This document shows positions 34,923 through 47,340 of a DNA stretch of 64,000 nt, one piece after another. The stretch is from Diospyros lotus (lineage: Eukaryota; Streptophyta; Magnoliopsida; Ericales; Ebenaceae): contig NC_068350.1 of the NCBI RefSeq assembly GCF_014633365.1, forward strand, positions 27,147,119-27,211,118, written 5' to 3'. The notes beneath the pieces are model-generated. The model saw only the letters and a list, made by a program, of their open reading frames with translations, was not told the origin of the DNA and searched no databases. Numbering within the stretch: the first letter of the stretch is position 1; each line of letters begins with the position of its first letter. A program made the position numbers and the translations under genes.

Positions 34923-36461
34923 TGGTGGGTGTCGAATCCAACAAATTATAAATTCTTGCTCTTAAAATTGTAAATTGTGATAGTGATAAGCAAGGTCATA
35001 TCCACAGAGATTGGTTAGATCTATTCTTTTTAAAAATTAAAATAAATAGAAGAAACAATTGGGGGGTTTTGAATTTTAAAATTCAAATAATTAAAAATAG
35101 AATATTATTCTAAATTAATAAGGCAAATCATAATGTAAAAAGATTAAAGTAATTAATAGAAACGTTTTTGGTAGAAGAGATTTATCCACCAATGGTTATA
35201 ACACTGATCATTGATGCCAAAGTCTTTAATTTTTGTTGAATACTTGGCCTTAGAAAGAACAACAAGCTCTATTCATTCAATGTTTCCCTTACTTCTTAGT
35301 TAATTAAAATAAACTCTTCAATTAACCCTTACCTTCAAACAACCATAGAACAAACTCTCTAAAATTTAATTCAATGATAGCATTAAATTTTGTGGAAACA
35401 AGACCAAATCTGAACAATAAACATACAAACTCAGTTTATTTAATTCAACACATGTACTCCCTAGGAATTGAACGAAAACTTATCCATAATCATCAACCCT
35501 AGTTGCTACTTATGCAAGAAAGACCAAACAATTACGGATTTGGTATTCAAGCTAGTAATAGATCATGCGTTAAGAATTGAATAGCGGCCGTCTACGCAAT
35601 CAAAACACACAATCATAAATATTAAAATAAGAAGATACATGAATATTCAAGAGAAAATCATATTGAAAATAAACTCAAAAAGATCTCACAATGTTCTTCA
35701 CCATGGCTTCAAAATATTCTTCTACCGAAAAACCAAAGTTTAGCCACACATAATGAGAGAAAGAACACAAAAAGAAGAGAAAACATGAAAAGGATGATTC
35801 CTCCTCCTCTTAGATGTGATTCTTTGCCTCTTTTTCTTCCTGGATGTCCTCCCTCTTGATCTTGGATCAAGACTTTAAATATCCCCCAACAAAAAATCCA
35901 AATCAGAAAAGGAATTAGGGCTCCTAGACTCCCGTAATTTATGATCCTGTTTTGGGTCAGAGAAAAAGCGTTTTAGGCTTCAGGCCCTATTAAGAATTGT
36001 AGTTAAGGATGTGTAGATAAATTTAGGCTTTTGAATCACTCAATTTGGGAATTAGAAGCTCAAGTTATGACCTTTTAAAGATTCAGTGTTCGTGTAGAAT
36101 TCTAATCCGATTAGGACTTTGCCCAGCTTTTCGGCCTTATTGTTGAAGCAATGTTTGGAGGCCCAAACGAACTAGGATTTGGACAAATAATACCATTATG
36201 GAAATCCAAAGAGGTCGTTTACAAAATATCTGAAGACCTCATTCATGTTCTTGAACTCTAATATGTTCAAAAATCTATAAGAAGCCCGAAAAGTCAAAAT
36301 ATTAAAAAGCTGAAATTTTCTGAGTAAAAGCCCAATTTATTCTAACCTATCCAAAATTACCTTAACCATAAAAATAAGCATAAATCAGCACAATAAGACA
36401 TAAATATCACCCAAAAGACCATATGTAAGGGAAATAAATATATGAAATTATGCACTCATCA
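34923..36461. mobile_element. LTR of a third family nested in the solo LTR
   Basis: Starts TGGTGGGTGTCGAA and ends TTATGCACTCATCA, so the ends are a 9-bp imperfect inverted repeat. Length 1539 bp. Flanks are a perfect CTCAT (34918-34922 and 36462-36466). It contains AGCAAGGTCATATCCACAGAG, a phrase common to a widespread plant LTR family. No coding sequence; taken as a solo LTR, or a short non-autonomous element. Confidence 0.8.
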
Positions 36462-38201
36462 CTCATCGTGCTCATATGCATATTTCATCATCAGAAAATG
36501 TAAATGCAATCTACGTGATGCATAGCATACCATGACATGACAACATGATAACAAAACACTTTCATGAAACTGGGTTTTGGGTTGAAAACACTTATAAGTC
36601 CTTTTCATAAACTAAATCCAATTGAGTAGTACCACTTATCTTTCACAAAGTTCGGAATATCTTGAAAAATGTGCACCACATCAATTTTTGTGCCAAATCT
36701 CAAAAATAGCCCAAACTACTTCAACTCAAGTCCCAAGGCACCCTATCCAAGATATTTATTTAAATAATCATCAAAACCTATTTTTCTATAATTGTTTTTC
36801 CTTTTTCTCTATTTTTCTCCAATTTTCTTCTTTAGCATTCCAAAATAAATGCCTACATCAATATTTTTCCAAATGTTTTTACATAAAAATTCCTAAAATT
36901 AAATTAGGAAAATATTAAAAAAAATTCAAAAAAACCTGATCGGCCCCGCACGCGTTAGGGCGAGTCGCTGCGCGTGAAGACTAGCGCTTGAGCTTTACGG
37001 GTCGATTATCTTTTATGGCATTGGTGATGAAATCGACCACACGGCCTTGAAGCTCTCTTCAAGTGGATCAAAATGGTATGCCCTGATGCTCGAAAAGAGG
37101 TCTTGAGGTGCCCCAACTAGCTGGTTACAAGTTTGGCCAAATCGTTTGCCTTTCTTTTCCGGCCAAGCCTCGAAGCCCCCTTAAATGGCTACCAAAATGC
37201 CTCAAATTCTCCAGAATAAATCCTCAACTCATGGGAAACAAAATCCCCTTATTTGCATTCCTCAATTCGTTTAAAAACGGGGTCGATTTGAAGCTCAAAA
37301 CTTGCGAAACCCTCGACCACTACATCCTCTATTTATACTCGAATTTGACCCACAAAATGACTAATTTCACATAACCCAAAGCCACTAGTGTCCCCTCGTG
37401 CCCTAGATCGGTCCAAAACCACCGAAAAATGCCCTCAAAAGCTCGATTAAAGTTGCAAAACTTTCTGCCACTTTCAGTTGAAAGTTGGCCAATTTCCACA
37501 GCAATATGGTCTTTTGTCAGCCAAGAACCTTGTCTTGGCCTTGCTTTAAGGGACCTCAGCCACTTCCTTGGGTCTCCCATGGATGATTTCGGTGATTGGA
37601 TGGTTGGTCGGCATGGCTGCTTTTCTTGAAAATTACACTTTCACCCCCTTAATTCCTGAAATGTAATTTCGACCCTTTCCACAAAGTCCCTGAGTTTTCC
37701 AAAACTTCCATTGAGACCCTCATGTTCTAAACTTCTCATTTGAACCATGAAGTTTTCAGAAAAAATGTCATTTCGATCTCCATCGGGAATTTTTAAAAAA
37801 TTACACTTAGGCTCGAATCTTTATTTTGGCCGTAAACCCTTTTGTTTCTTCCTGAAATAACTGAAGGGTTGTTCCTTGTGTAATTTTTGACTTCTATGAA
37901 GGTTTCGTTGTCTTTTCGAAAGCCTCTTATGATGATTTGATTTTTTAGCTTGAATCGAAGCGGTACTGAAAACTGTCTCGATTCCAATTTCTTTTAATAC
38001 CATAAATCCTATCTCGAAACACTCATTGAGACCATATCATTTTCCTTAGACAATTACACTCTGGAGAATTCCCTACAGTCGATTCGATACTGATAACTGT
38101 AAGAAATTATACTTAAACCCATAATTTTTTGATAATTTCACCTATAGCCCAAGTTAAAATTACTCTTGAGCCTTTTAAAAAATTTGGGACATTACAATAA
38201 C

Positions 38202-39748
38202 CAATAAAGGTATTAACCTTTTCAGTAAGCATCTCAAACAAAATAATTCCACTTTCTAACAGTAGCCTAATGAACCAAACATAGATAATTCCACTTTCTT
38301 AAGACACTTTACATAGATAATTTGAGCCTTTACTACAAATTTGAGCCTTCACTACAAATTTTTTCAAGCACTAAACAAGATTCATTATACCGTTGTAGAA
38401 GACTGCATATAGAATAAAAATGAGAACCCCATCTAGTATCACTAGCTCACTTTAGTGTGCTTACTTGGTTAGAACCTTTACCAGTTTCAAGCTCACCAAT
38501 AACTTACAAGTGTTCAAATTCAATATTTGGGCAGCTTGGAATTGATCATGACACTTAGAAGAAACAATGATAATATTAATAATGAAATTCAAATTCTGAA
38601 ATAATTGATAAATAGAAGGAACTTCCTTAGAGGCAGCAACCAAGGCTAATTGTAACCGATAAGCAAAACAATACACATAATAAGCACAAGGACATTCATT
38701 ACGAAATAATGCTTGTAATCCATTCCATTCACCACGCATGTTACTAGCACCATCATATCCTTGGCCACGAATATTTTGAATATCAAGGCAATGATGAGAG
38801 AGTATTTCACTAATAGCATCTTTAAGTGTCATAGATGATGTGTCTTGAACATGATAAAGATAAAAAAAATATCTCTTTTATGAAACCATCTTTGTCAACA
38901 AATCTCAAGACAAAGAGCCATTTGTTCCCTTTTAGACTCATCACGTGCTTCATCAACAATAATATAAAACTTTGAGTCCCCAATATCTTTGCAAATTTGA
39001 TTTCGCACTTTGTTTGCTAGAACATGTAAAATCTCTTTTGTATTTGAGGCGAAGTATACTTGGCTGTCAATGGAGCATTTCTTAGAACATCTCTAACTTT
39101 TTCATTGTAAGATGCCAAAAGTTTAATCATTTCAATAAAATTACCACTATTTCTTGAATTAATAGTTTCATCATGCCCTAAAAAAGCACATCCTTGAAAA
39201 GCAAGCCAACGAGCAACATTAATGGAAGTCTTAACATGTAACCTATTTTTTTCAATTTGTCAGGAGCTTTGTGCATGCATAACTTTATTAATATGGTAAG
39301 GCTAGGTCATTAAGTCTGCACATGAGTTTACTACACTAGTATGTTGTGAACAAGGATCATCTCCCATGCGACTTAAGAAAGCACAATCATTTCCATTATG
39401 AACTCTCTTCCAACTATTAAAACCTTTGATTGTGAATACATCCCAACCATGTCGCCCACCTGGCTTTGTAGTGCAAGGATAACATGGTAAACAAAAAGAA
39501 ACATCTATATGAGGTGAATACTCAAGCCATGAAGAAAATTCTTTAAACCAAGAAGATTGAGAATGTCGGGGATGCTTTTCCTTTGAAAATGGATAACTAG
39601 ATTTAGAGAGATAAGGTTGATATGGCCTAACTATTAAATAAGCTTTTAGTATTTCATCAACTTCATTAGCTAAATATTCCCACATTAGCTTACGCTTATC
39701 TGGATCACGCTCAAAAGTTTTATTGTTGACCAAAATAATGTCATTAGT
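38202..39748 (-). pseudogene. hAT transposase, TTF zinc finger and DUF4371/RNase H-like region, broken
   Basis: Minus-strand continuation of the frame that starts at 50532; the Cassandra insertion lies between, and the frame resumes in phase at 39748. The region 39748-39302 holds the TTF-type zinc-finger section (FERDPDKRKLMWEYLANEVD, FCLPCYPC, GFNSWKRV) and ends at a TAG at 39302-39304. Below it RWLAFQGCAFLGHDE and RDVLRNAPLTAKYTSPQIQ mark the DUF4371 region, and from 38832 in another frame RGQGYDGASNMRGEW and QLALVAASKEV continue it. There are stops and at least one frameshift. No C-terminal hAT dimerisation motif is visible before 38202. The intact protein would cut and paste hAT DNA in the nucleus. 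Confidence 0.88.
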
Positions 39749-39830
39749 ATTGTAACATCCCGCATCGAGCAATAAGAAGGACCGGAATAACTTACCCTGA
39801 TGAGCCTACACGAACTTCCCAAGGGTCACT

Positions 39831-42347
39831 TGTAACACCCTGCCCTATACAGGTGTGTCACTATAAGGAAATTCCTGGGGTTTCTTTTTTTTTTTTCCTC
39901 CAATACCGTTACTCACGGTGCCGTGAGCACAATCTTCACATACAGATGATATACTCGTCGCAAAACTACAGCCGGCACCCGCGGTGACTTAAGAACAATC
40001 TTCACATGCAGATATAAACCCCGAGAGTCCCAGTCTTACTCGTTTAATTAATAATAACATAATCATAACTGAACGAGACGTTATAAACACAGCGGAATAC
40101 TTAATCATCAAAATGTCGTGGCCTACCACGTGTTACACACAAGATGTTCCCACACCGATATATATATACAACACCGATACTATCGACTACAACACCGTCA
40201 AGCGATTGCTCATACATATAACATAGTGAATATTAGTGCTTCCAAAATAATACAACAACCATCAAATAAATACCACTGGCTCACCGGCCGTGTCCTCGAC
40301 CTCGCAGCTGTCCCTGACTGGAACGTTGAATGCTCCAGGGGCATAACCCATGTTAGATGATAAACCATCTAAGTAAAGGCATGAAACATATATACAATGC
40401 ATGAAAGACACACAAGCATGGCATACTAAACGACAACATGCAAGACACGTTTAACTCGAGATATCTCCTTGACATACTTAATCCCTCGAATGCCCTACTG
40501 TGACACACGTTCACCTGGTTAAACGTTAATCCCTCGAGTGCACCATCGTGACACCCGTTCACCTGGTTTAACATTATTCCCTCGAGTGCCCCAGTGTGAC
40601 ACCCGTTCACCTGGTTTAACATTATTCCCTCGAGTGCCCCAGTGTGACACCCGTTCACCTAGATTAACATTGTCCCGATCTCAGGTAGACCCCATCCCGC
40701 CCCATACGGACCCAACGATGACATGAAATTCGACTCCAAGTGATATGAAAATTTACACGCCATGCACCAACATTTTAAAGTAAATCAGTTAATGCAATGT
40801 AACAAATGTTGACATGATGATCATAAGTAAAGCCTTGTAAACAACCTAAGTCCAAGAGGGTATAACCGCTTACTAGAACCCACCACAAGCACTTAAAAAC
40901 ACTTCAAGACAAAGTAAAGCTAGAATCAAACCACTCACCTCGAATCGAAAAAGTTTGGATTTCACCTCGAAAAATGTGCCACACCTCGAAAATCGTGTAA
41001 TCCTTCTTCCAACGACCCAATTGACTCCTATTTCACCATTTGAGACCTTTGGAATCAACATTTCTATTTTCCCACAATTTTCTCTATTTTTATTTATTTT
41101 TCAAACATTTCTACCTTCGAAAATTCATTAAAAATACCTAACATCAATTTTTACAAAATATTTCTCCATGATAATTCCTAAAATAATTTTACCTAAATTC
41201 TGAAATTAAAAAAAAATAAAAACCCTACCTCACGCGCCCTCACGCGCCACCTCGAAGCCTTGCGAGTGGAAGCCACGCGTCGTCGCACAATCGTCTTCTC
41301 CGGCTCCGGCGACTTCCCTTGGCCAAAACAACTATGGGGCCTTGAAGATCTCAATGAGGCGACCTCAATGGTACCCTCAAATGCCCGAAAAAATCACCGA
41401 AAAATGCCTTAAATGGCGGTTATAGGTCACGGTCTGGCGGCCCTTGCTTTTCCGGCTAAGCCACTGAAACCCCTCCAAACCTATACCAAACGACCCCAAA
41501 TTTTCCAGAATTAATCCTTAGAACACGAAGACCAAAAGCCCTCTAATCTCCTTGCTCGATTCTTGCCAAAATGGACAGAATTTGATCGATTTGTGTGTTA
41601 ACCCTCTCGGCCGAGAACTCCTTTTATACTCGACCTCGACCCAAATTTCCACCACCAATCGATTGCTCTTATCCCCTTAACCCTAGATCTAGCCTCCAAA
41701 TCAATTAAATGAGCCTAAATCGCGAGCCTAAGCCCTCGAAAGATTTGGCCAAAACGAAAAAATCTTCTGCCATTAAAATCGGTCACGTCGCCGCCGTGCT
41801 CGGCCGATGGCCACCCCCTGAAGCTTCATCATCACTTGAAGAACGTCCTAGCACCCTTAGGCGAGCTTCCCGACGTCCAGAGGCGGCTGGCCAGCGACCC
41901 ATGTGCGACGGTCGTGTTCACACCTTGGCACTTTTTGGAATTTTGTAATTTAGCCCCTAGTTAATTTTTAATTGCATTTCCTCCCTTTCTTAGATACCCC
42001 TAATCTAACTAACACTTCTACTACGAACCTCAAGTTCTATATTTCCCATTTCCCTTTGGAATTTCTAAAAAACTTGCCATCTCGACCTCCCTTGGGCAGT
42101 TTACAAAAGCTGCACTTTTGCCCGGATGCTCCTAATTGCGTGCTTTTGATTTCAATTCTTCGAAATCTCTTGATTTTTACCAAATATCGCCTAATTGTGC
42201 CATTTCACCTCAATTGGTTCATCTTAACTCAGTCACTCGTCTTTCGTTTAAGTTTTGAATATTGCACTTAAGGCCGAAATATTGCTACATATCATTTTGA
42301 CCCATATCTTCCAAAAATTCTCTTAATATTTAATACCGGGTATTACA
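39831..42347 (-). repeat. 3' LTR of the Gypsy element
   Basis: Same start and end as the 5' LTR. It is 45 bp longer, mostly from one extra 48-bp tandem unit. Minus-strand TATA box TATAAAAG at 41628-41621. No coding content; the frames 40353-40658, 41709-41948 and 41972-42271 are LTR sequence and recur in the other LTR. Confidence 0.93.
40493..40672. repeat. 48-bp minisatellite in the 3' LTR, four units
   Basis: Units share CCTCGAGTGCCCCAGTGTGA and CACCCGTTCACCTGG. The 5' LTR has three units at 48010-48153. The two inner units here are identical, so a unit was gained after, or during, integration. Confidence 0.9.
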
Positions 42348-42388
42348 TCACCCATCCTTAAGCTTCTTTAGTTCAAGCACGCTTAATT
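42348..42388 (-). other. 41-bp Cassandra 5S fragment at the pol / 3' LTR junction
   Basis: Between the 3' LTR and truncated pol is a copy of the sequence that flanks the 5' LTR at 49827-49867, with one mismatch. On the minus strand it includes AATTAAGCGTGCTTGAACTA and AAGGATGGGTGA, which are 5S box A and the intermediate element. Pol reads to KGKLS and then runs into this piece. AATTAAGC is common to pol and to the 5S domain, a likely microhomology joint. The normal polypurine tract is missing. Confidence 0.88.
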
Positions 42389-44740
42389 TCCCTTTCCTTT
42401 TTCCTCGAATCACTGATTTAAATGGAGAGACTTTCAAGTATACCTTGTCACCGACCAAAAATTCCAAGTTTCGCCTTTGTTGATCAGCGTACGATTTCTG
42501 ACGACTTTGACTTGTCCTCACTTTCTCTTGTATTTGCTTGATCTTCTCAGTAGTAGTTTGAACAATCTCGGGTCCAATTAATCCTACTTCTCCAGTTTCT
42601 ATCCAGCAGAGTGGTGTTCTGCATTTTCGCCCATATAATGCCTCGTAAGGAGCCATTCCAATGCTGCTGTGGTGCCCGTTGTTGTACGCAAATTCTACCA
42701 GCGGCAAATGTTTCTCCCAACTTCCTGAGAAATCTAAAATGCATGCCCTCAACATGTCCTCGAGCATTTGAATTGTTCGCTCAGACTGTCCGTCAGTCTG
42801 AGGGTGGTAAGCTGTGCTGAGCTTCAATTGTGTTCCCATACACTTGTGGAAACTTTCCCAAAATCTTGACGTAAATCGTGGGTCTCGATCCGACACTATA
42901 CTTGCAGGGATTCCATGTCATCGTACTATTTCCTCAATTTATAGCTGAGCCAGAGCATGAGTCGGTTGCCATATCTTAATAGGCAAGAAATATGCCGACT
43001 TGGTCAACCAATCTACTATTACCCAAATAGCATTGTTTCCTTTGGGACTTCGAGGTAGATTGGTCACAAAATCCATAGTGACGTGGTCCCATTTCCACTC
43101 GGGAATGTCCAATGGTTGTAATTTTCCACCCGGACGCTGATGCTCAATTTTGATACGTTGACAGGTATCTCATTGTGCCACGTACCATGCCACATCCTTT
43201 TTCATTCCTGGCCACCAATAAATTTCCCTAAGGTCTTTATACACTTTTGAGGATCCTAGATGTACTGTGTACCTTGCCCGATGAGCTTCTCCTAAGATAA
43301 TTTGTCTTAGACCTTGATCCCTTGGCACGTATGTTTTTCCTTGAAATCGAAGTATACCGTCGCGGTAACTGAATTCAGGTGCCTTAACTTGATCGTTCTC
43401 ATCTATCCACTGACTTCTCCTTGTGTCTGTCTAAAGAGCTGACTTGATTTGTTTCACCACATCAGGTTGAATTGTCAGATTTGCCAAATATCCCTTGATT
43501 GGTTTAGGCTTAACACCTACTGTCAGGTGGCTGAATTCCTCGATCATCATATTAGCCACAATCTCGGAGCTTCTTCGACTAAGAGCGTTTGCAACTACGT
43601 TTGCCTTTCCTGGATGGTAAGAAATGGTACAATCATAATCTTTCAAGTATTCCATCCATCTTCTTTGTCTCATGTTCAACTCCTTCTGAGAGAATATGTA
43701 CTTCAAACTCTTGTGGTCCGTAAAAATTTCAAACTGAACTCCATAAAGATAATGCCTCCACAACTTCAAAGCATAAATTATGGCTGCTAACTCCAAGTCA
43801 TGAGTTGGGTAGTTCTGCTCATGCCTCTTCAGTTGCCGAGATCCGTAAGCAATTACTTTCTCATCTTGCATTAAAATGCATCCCAACCCTATCCCAGAAG
43901 CATCACTATACACCACAAACTTTCCCGACTCTGTTGGCATTGCTAGAATCGGTGCCGTAGTTAATCGCGCCTTAAGCTCTTGAAAACTTTGCTCACTTTT
44001 ATCATCCCATTCAAATTTAACTTCTTTCTGCGTTAATCGAGTAAGTGGAGCAGATATCTTTGAAAATCCTTCTACAAATCTTCTATAGTATCCAGCTAGT
44101 CCAAGAAAACTTCGGATTTCCCCATTGGTCTTAGGTGCTTGCCACTTTTGAACCACTTCTATCTTTGTCGGATCGACAGCTATACCCTCAGCATAAATTA
44201 TATGTCCAAGAAAGGCTACCTGAGTAAGCCAGAATTCACACTTCGAGAACTTGGCGTACAACTTATGGTCCTTTAAAGTCTGCATGACTATCCTTAAATG
44301 TTCTTCATGGTCACTCTCACTTGCAGAGTATATCAAAATATCATCTATGAACACTATTACGAACTTGTCCAGGTAAGGTCTAAAAGTTCGATTCATCAAA
44401 TCCATAAATGCAGCAGGTGCATTGGTCAGTCCAAACGGCATCACTAGATATTCATAGTGACCATACCGTGATCGAAATGCAGTCTTGGGTACATCTTCTG
44501 GCTTGATCTTCATTTGATAGTACCCTGACCGAAGGTCTATCTTAGAAAATACCCTAGCTCCTTGAAGTTGATCAAACAATTCTTCAATCGTAGGCAACGG
44601 GTACTTATTCTTTATGGTTACCTTGTTTAACTGTCGGTAGTTAGTGCACATCCGCAAAGTACCATCTTTCTTCTTTACGAACAATATCGGTGCTCCTCAA
44701 GGCGACACACTTGGTCTAATGAACCTTTGTCGGTCAAGTC
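42389..44740 (-). pseudogene. Gypsy pol: reverse transcriptase, RNase H, integrase, C-terminally truncated
   Basis: The start is damaged: a one-base deletion near 44720 and a TGA at about 44698 in place of the conserved Trp codon. From 44684 to 43431 RT and RNase H are open: [10 protein letters not shown], catalytic [19 protein letters not shown], then RNase H with YSDASG, DLELAAI, TDHKSL. The last RNase H Asp is Asn (VANALSR, relatives VADALSR). Integrase continues in the same frame to 42389 with stops at 43431, 43170 (at the first Cys of the zinc CxxC), 42939 and 42918. Its catalytic triad remains: [23 protein letters not shown]. The frame ends at KGKLS; the usual PRYIGPF region and chromodomain are lost. 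It would have made DNA copies and inserted them; this copy cannot. Confidence 0.95.
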
Positions 44741-46519
44741 TTACAACTGCTCCTTCAACTCTCTCATCTTAGCTGGAGCCATCTTGTACGGGGGTATGGA
44801 TATTGGCTGTGTACCTGATACAAGGTCTATCGAGAATTCAATTTCTCTTTGGGGAGGTAATCCTGGTAATTCCTCGGGAAAAACCTTAGGATACTCTTTC
44901 ACAACCCTCACTGATTCCAACTCGAGACTTTTCTTTCTTGATTCGGGTTTGGCTATTTGCAATGCTTGCAAAGTCACGCCACGTTCCCTCCTAATCTTCC
45001 TACCCTGGCCTTGAAACGTGATCCACTCTCCGTTCGACTTGGGTAAGCTCACGGTCTTACTCTTACAATCTATCTTAGCCTCATGTAGCGATAGAAAATC
45101 CATTCCTATAATTATGTCAAAATCTTGAATGTCTAACACCACTAAATCGATCTTGAAATTTTCCCCTCCCATATTGAAAATACACCCACGGCACCCCACC
45201 GTAGTTCTTAGGGTCGAACCCATCGGTGTAGCTATTACCATTTGGTAGCCCAATTCCCTAGGTTCTAACTTTAAACCTTCTACTGATGCATGCGAAACGA
45301 ATGAATGCGTAGCACCCGGATCTATTAAAGCATGAACTGGAGTATTTGAGAAGAACAATGTACCTTCAATAACTGCAGGATCAGCCTCAGCGTCCTCACA
45401 AGTTAGATTGTACACCCGATCCGGATGAACATTTTGTGCACTTCCACTCGGTGGTTCCATCTTCTGCCTTTTCAAGCAATCTCGCGATATATGTCCCGGT
45501 TGACCGTAGTTGTAGCACACCACTTTTCCCTGATACCCAGCTTGGGGCGTTGCTTTAATTTTTGGGCAGTTTCTCCTGATGTGGCCTTCTTCGCCGCACC
45601 CATAGCATCTCAAAACACACATTTTCCCAGGGTGTTTCCTCTTACATCGAGGGGACTTCCCGTCGTCCCTTGGTCGAGTAATCGAACTTCCTGGTTTACC
45701 GTCCTTCCTTCCTTCCTCTGAATTGATTATCTTGGCCCGCGTCAGATTCCTCTCAATGGTTAAAGCTCGGTGCAATGCTTCTTTGTAGGTTTCAATGTCC
45801 CATCCACTTAAAACTTGCTAGAGATGTCCTTGTAATCCTGAAACAAACTTTTGTGCCTTCTGACTCTCGTTAGTCTCGTACATGGGCACGTACTTAATTA
45901 GTTGAATGAATCGATTATCGTATTGGCTCACAGACATCTCATCCATTTGCCTGAGCCTCATAAACTCCCAGATTCTTTCTTCCTTCCAGCTCTTGGGAAA
46001 ATACTTGGCGTTAAACTCTTCCTTGAATCCCGCCCAAGTATACATTGGCGCATCTTCATCTTCTTCCTCGCGTTCTTGTTGAGACCTTATCATCGAACGC
46101 TCGGTAGACCGCCACCACCGACCTGCTTCTTCTTCCAACGTATAGGTCGCGCATCTAACTTTCTCTTCTTCACTGCACTGAAGGTGTTGTAGTAGTTTCT
46201 TTATCTGCTCAAGCCAATATTCAGTTGAGCTAGGATCATCACCAATCCTTCCTTTGAACACAGGGGGTCTCAAATGTCGGTATAGCTCTAATGCCGTGGT
46301 CGTGTGCCGAATAGGCTCCTCTCGACTCACGTATGTCAGCATGTTCTCTAGAAATCGCTCCATTCGCTCGAATCAATCCTCGCTAGAGCTTGACTCTCCA
46401 ACATACCTTCTGTTCCCCCTTGAGTGATTTCTACGATCACCCTGATCTCCCGGGTTATTTTCCTCCCTTCTTCCATTTCCATTGTGGGCAGCATCTCGGA
46501 GTCTTCGTGTATTCACCAT
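44741..46519 (-). pseudogene. Gypsy gag, zinc knuckles and protease
   Basis: The frame starts at ATG 46519 (MVNTRR, a common Gypsy gag start). A TGA at 46375-46373 and a TAG at 45820-45818 interrupt the same frame. Capsid-like sequence reads YWLEQIKKLLQHLQC and WAGFKEEFNAKYFP (retrotransposon gag). Zinc knuckles follow: CYGCGEEGHIRRNC is complete, while the second, CYNYGQPGHISRDC, has Tyr for its second Cys. Protease has LIDPGATHSFVS, then FDIIIGMDFL. The end reads EYPKVFPEELPGLPP, the entry to RT, and closes with a TAA at 44741-44743. Gag would form the particle and bind RNA. Product is dead through stops. Confidence 0.94.
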
Positions 46520-46709
46520 CTGAAGTGAATCACGGAAACAAATTATACATAAGACAAGAGTATTTCTGTACAAGAGGGACAGTTTTATTTCTTTAACAAT
46601 ATCCCACAAACTTAACAACTTAGCATAACTGAAAAGATACATAAGCATAACATCTTATTATACTATAGTGACATATTCCATCTAACTGCAGTCATCCCTT
46701 CAGCCTCTT

Positions 46710-47180
46710 TCAGTAGTTCTTTGGCTTCCAAATCCACGATTCTTTGTGGTCCCCGTCACTGTCAGACGCCACCGGGGGTCCCTCGTCATCGTCTTGAGCT
46801 TCCTGAGACTCCTCATCTGAACTGATGTCGATGACCTCATTCTCGGGATTTACAGTGCCTTCCTCTTGTTCCTCCTCATCCATGGCTTCCCCGTGCAACT
46901 CCTCATGCTCTCCCCGCATTCTTGTGCAGAATTCGTGTAGAGATTCATATTCCCAATCTTGCCATAACCACTGAGCAAAAGTTTTCCATTCTCCTTCCAA
47001 CAGGTTGATAAGGTAGTCAATCTGATACTCTGGTAGATCTATGAGTTGCCGATAACTTGGCGGTACATCATCAATAATTTCTTCCATCGCCATAAAAAAT
47101 TCATTCATATCTTCATCTTGCGGGTGTCCACGTGCTTCAATCCTATGTGCCCAATGCGTCAGTAGCACTTGATCCACCAT
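46710..47180 (-). CDS. Acidic ORF between primer site and gag in the Gypsy element
   Basis: An undamaged 156-codon ORF begins at ATG 47180, about 160 nt after the primer site, and stops 190 nt before gag, on the same strand. It starts MVDQVLLTHWAHRIEARG. The middle is aromatic and charged (WKTFAQWLWQDWEYESLHEF). The C-terminal third is very acidic, with NEVIDISSDEESQ, which fits the SUMO-interaction motif pattern of a short hydrophobic core followed by Ser and acidic residues. No zinc finger or membrane segment is seen. Tekay elements do not usually have an ORF here. Its function is unknown. It is intact while gag and pol next to it carry several stops, which could be chance. Confidence 0.6.
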   Translation of the reverse strand: MVDQVLLTHWAHRIEARGHPQDEDMNEFFMAMEEIIDDVPPSYRQLIDLPEYQIDYLINLLEGEWKTFAQWLWQDWEYESLHEFCTRMRGEHEELHGEAMDEEEQEEGTVNPENEVIDISSDEESQEAQDDDEGPPVASDSDGDHKESWIWKPKNY

Positions 47181-47340
47181 TGCTTGCTATCACCACGCAA
47201 ATTTTACTCAGAAACCTCGAACATGTGTTTCCTAAAGTTTTCGTATGTCACCTAGAATCCATAACCTTATTCTAAGTTAACATTTCTAACCATGCTAAGT
47301 TTAATAACCTAACCTAACCAACCTAGGGTTTTAACCTAGG

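Larger units (their letters stand above)
34187..38196 (-). mobile_element. Solo LTR, Gypsy type, in the hAT element and itself interrupted
   Basis: On the plus strand it starts TCTAACACTCC (canonical TGTAACACCCC with two changes) and ends GGGACATTACA. Flanks ATAAA (34182-34186) and ATAAC (38197-38201) form a 5-bp duplication with one change. Without the nested LTR it is 2466 bp, like LTR-C1 and LTR-C2. The minus-strand start TGTAATGTCCC and the end block AAGTTATAACATG match LTR-A in order. The TATA box on the minus strand is TATAAATAG at about 37339-37331. Frames of 60-98 codons inside are not genes. Confidence 0.8.

Noticed and set aside
40353..40658. Frame with repeated GALEGIMLNQVNGCH peptides
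   Set aside because: Translation of the 48-bp LTR minisatellite; unit number differs between LTRs.
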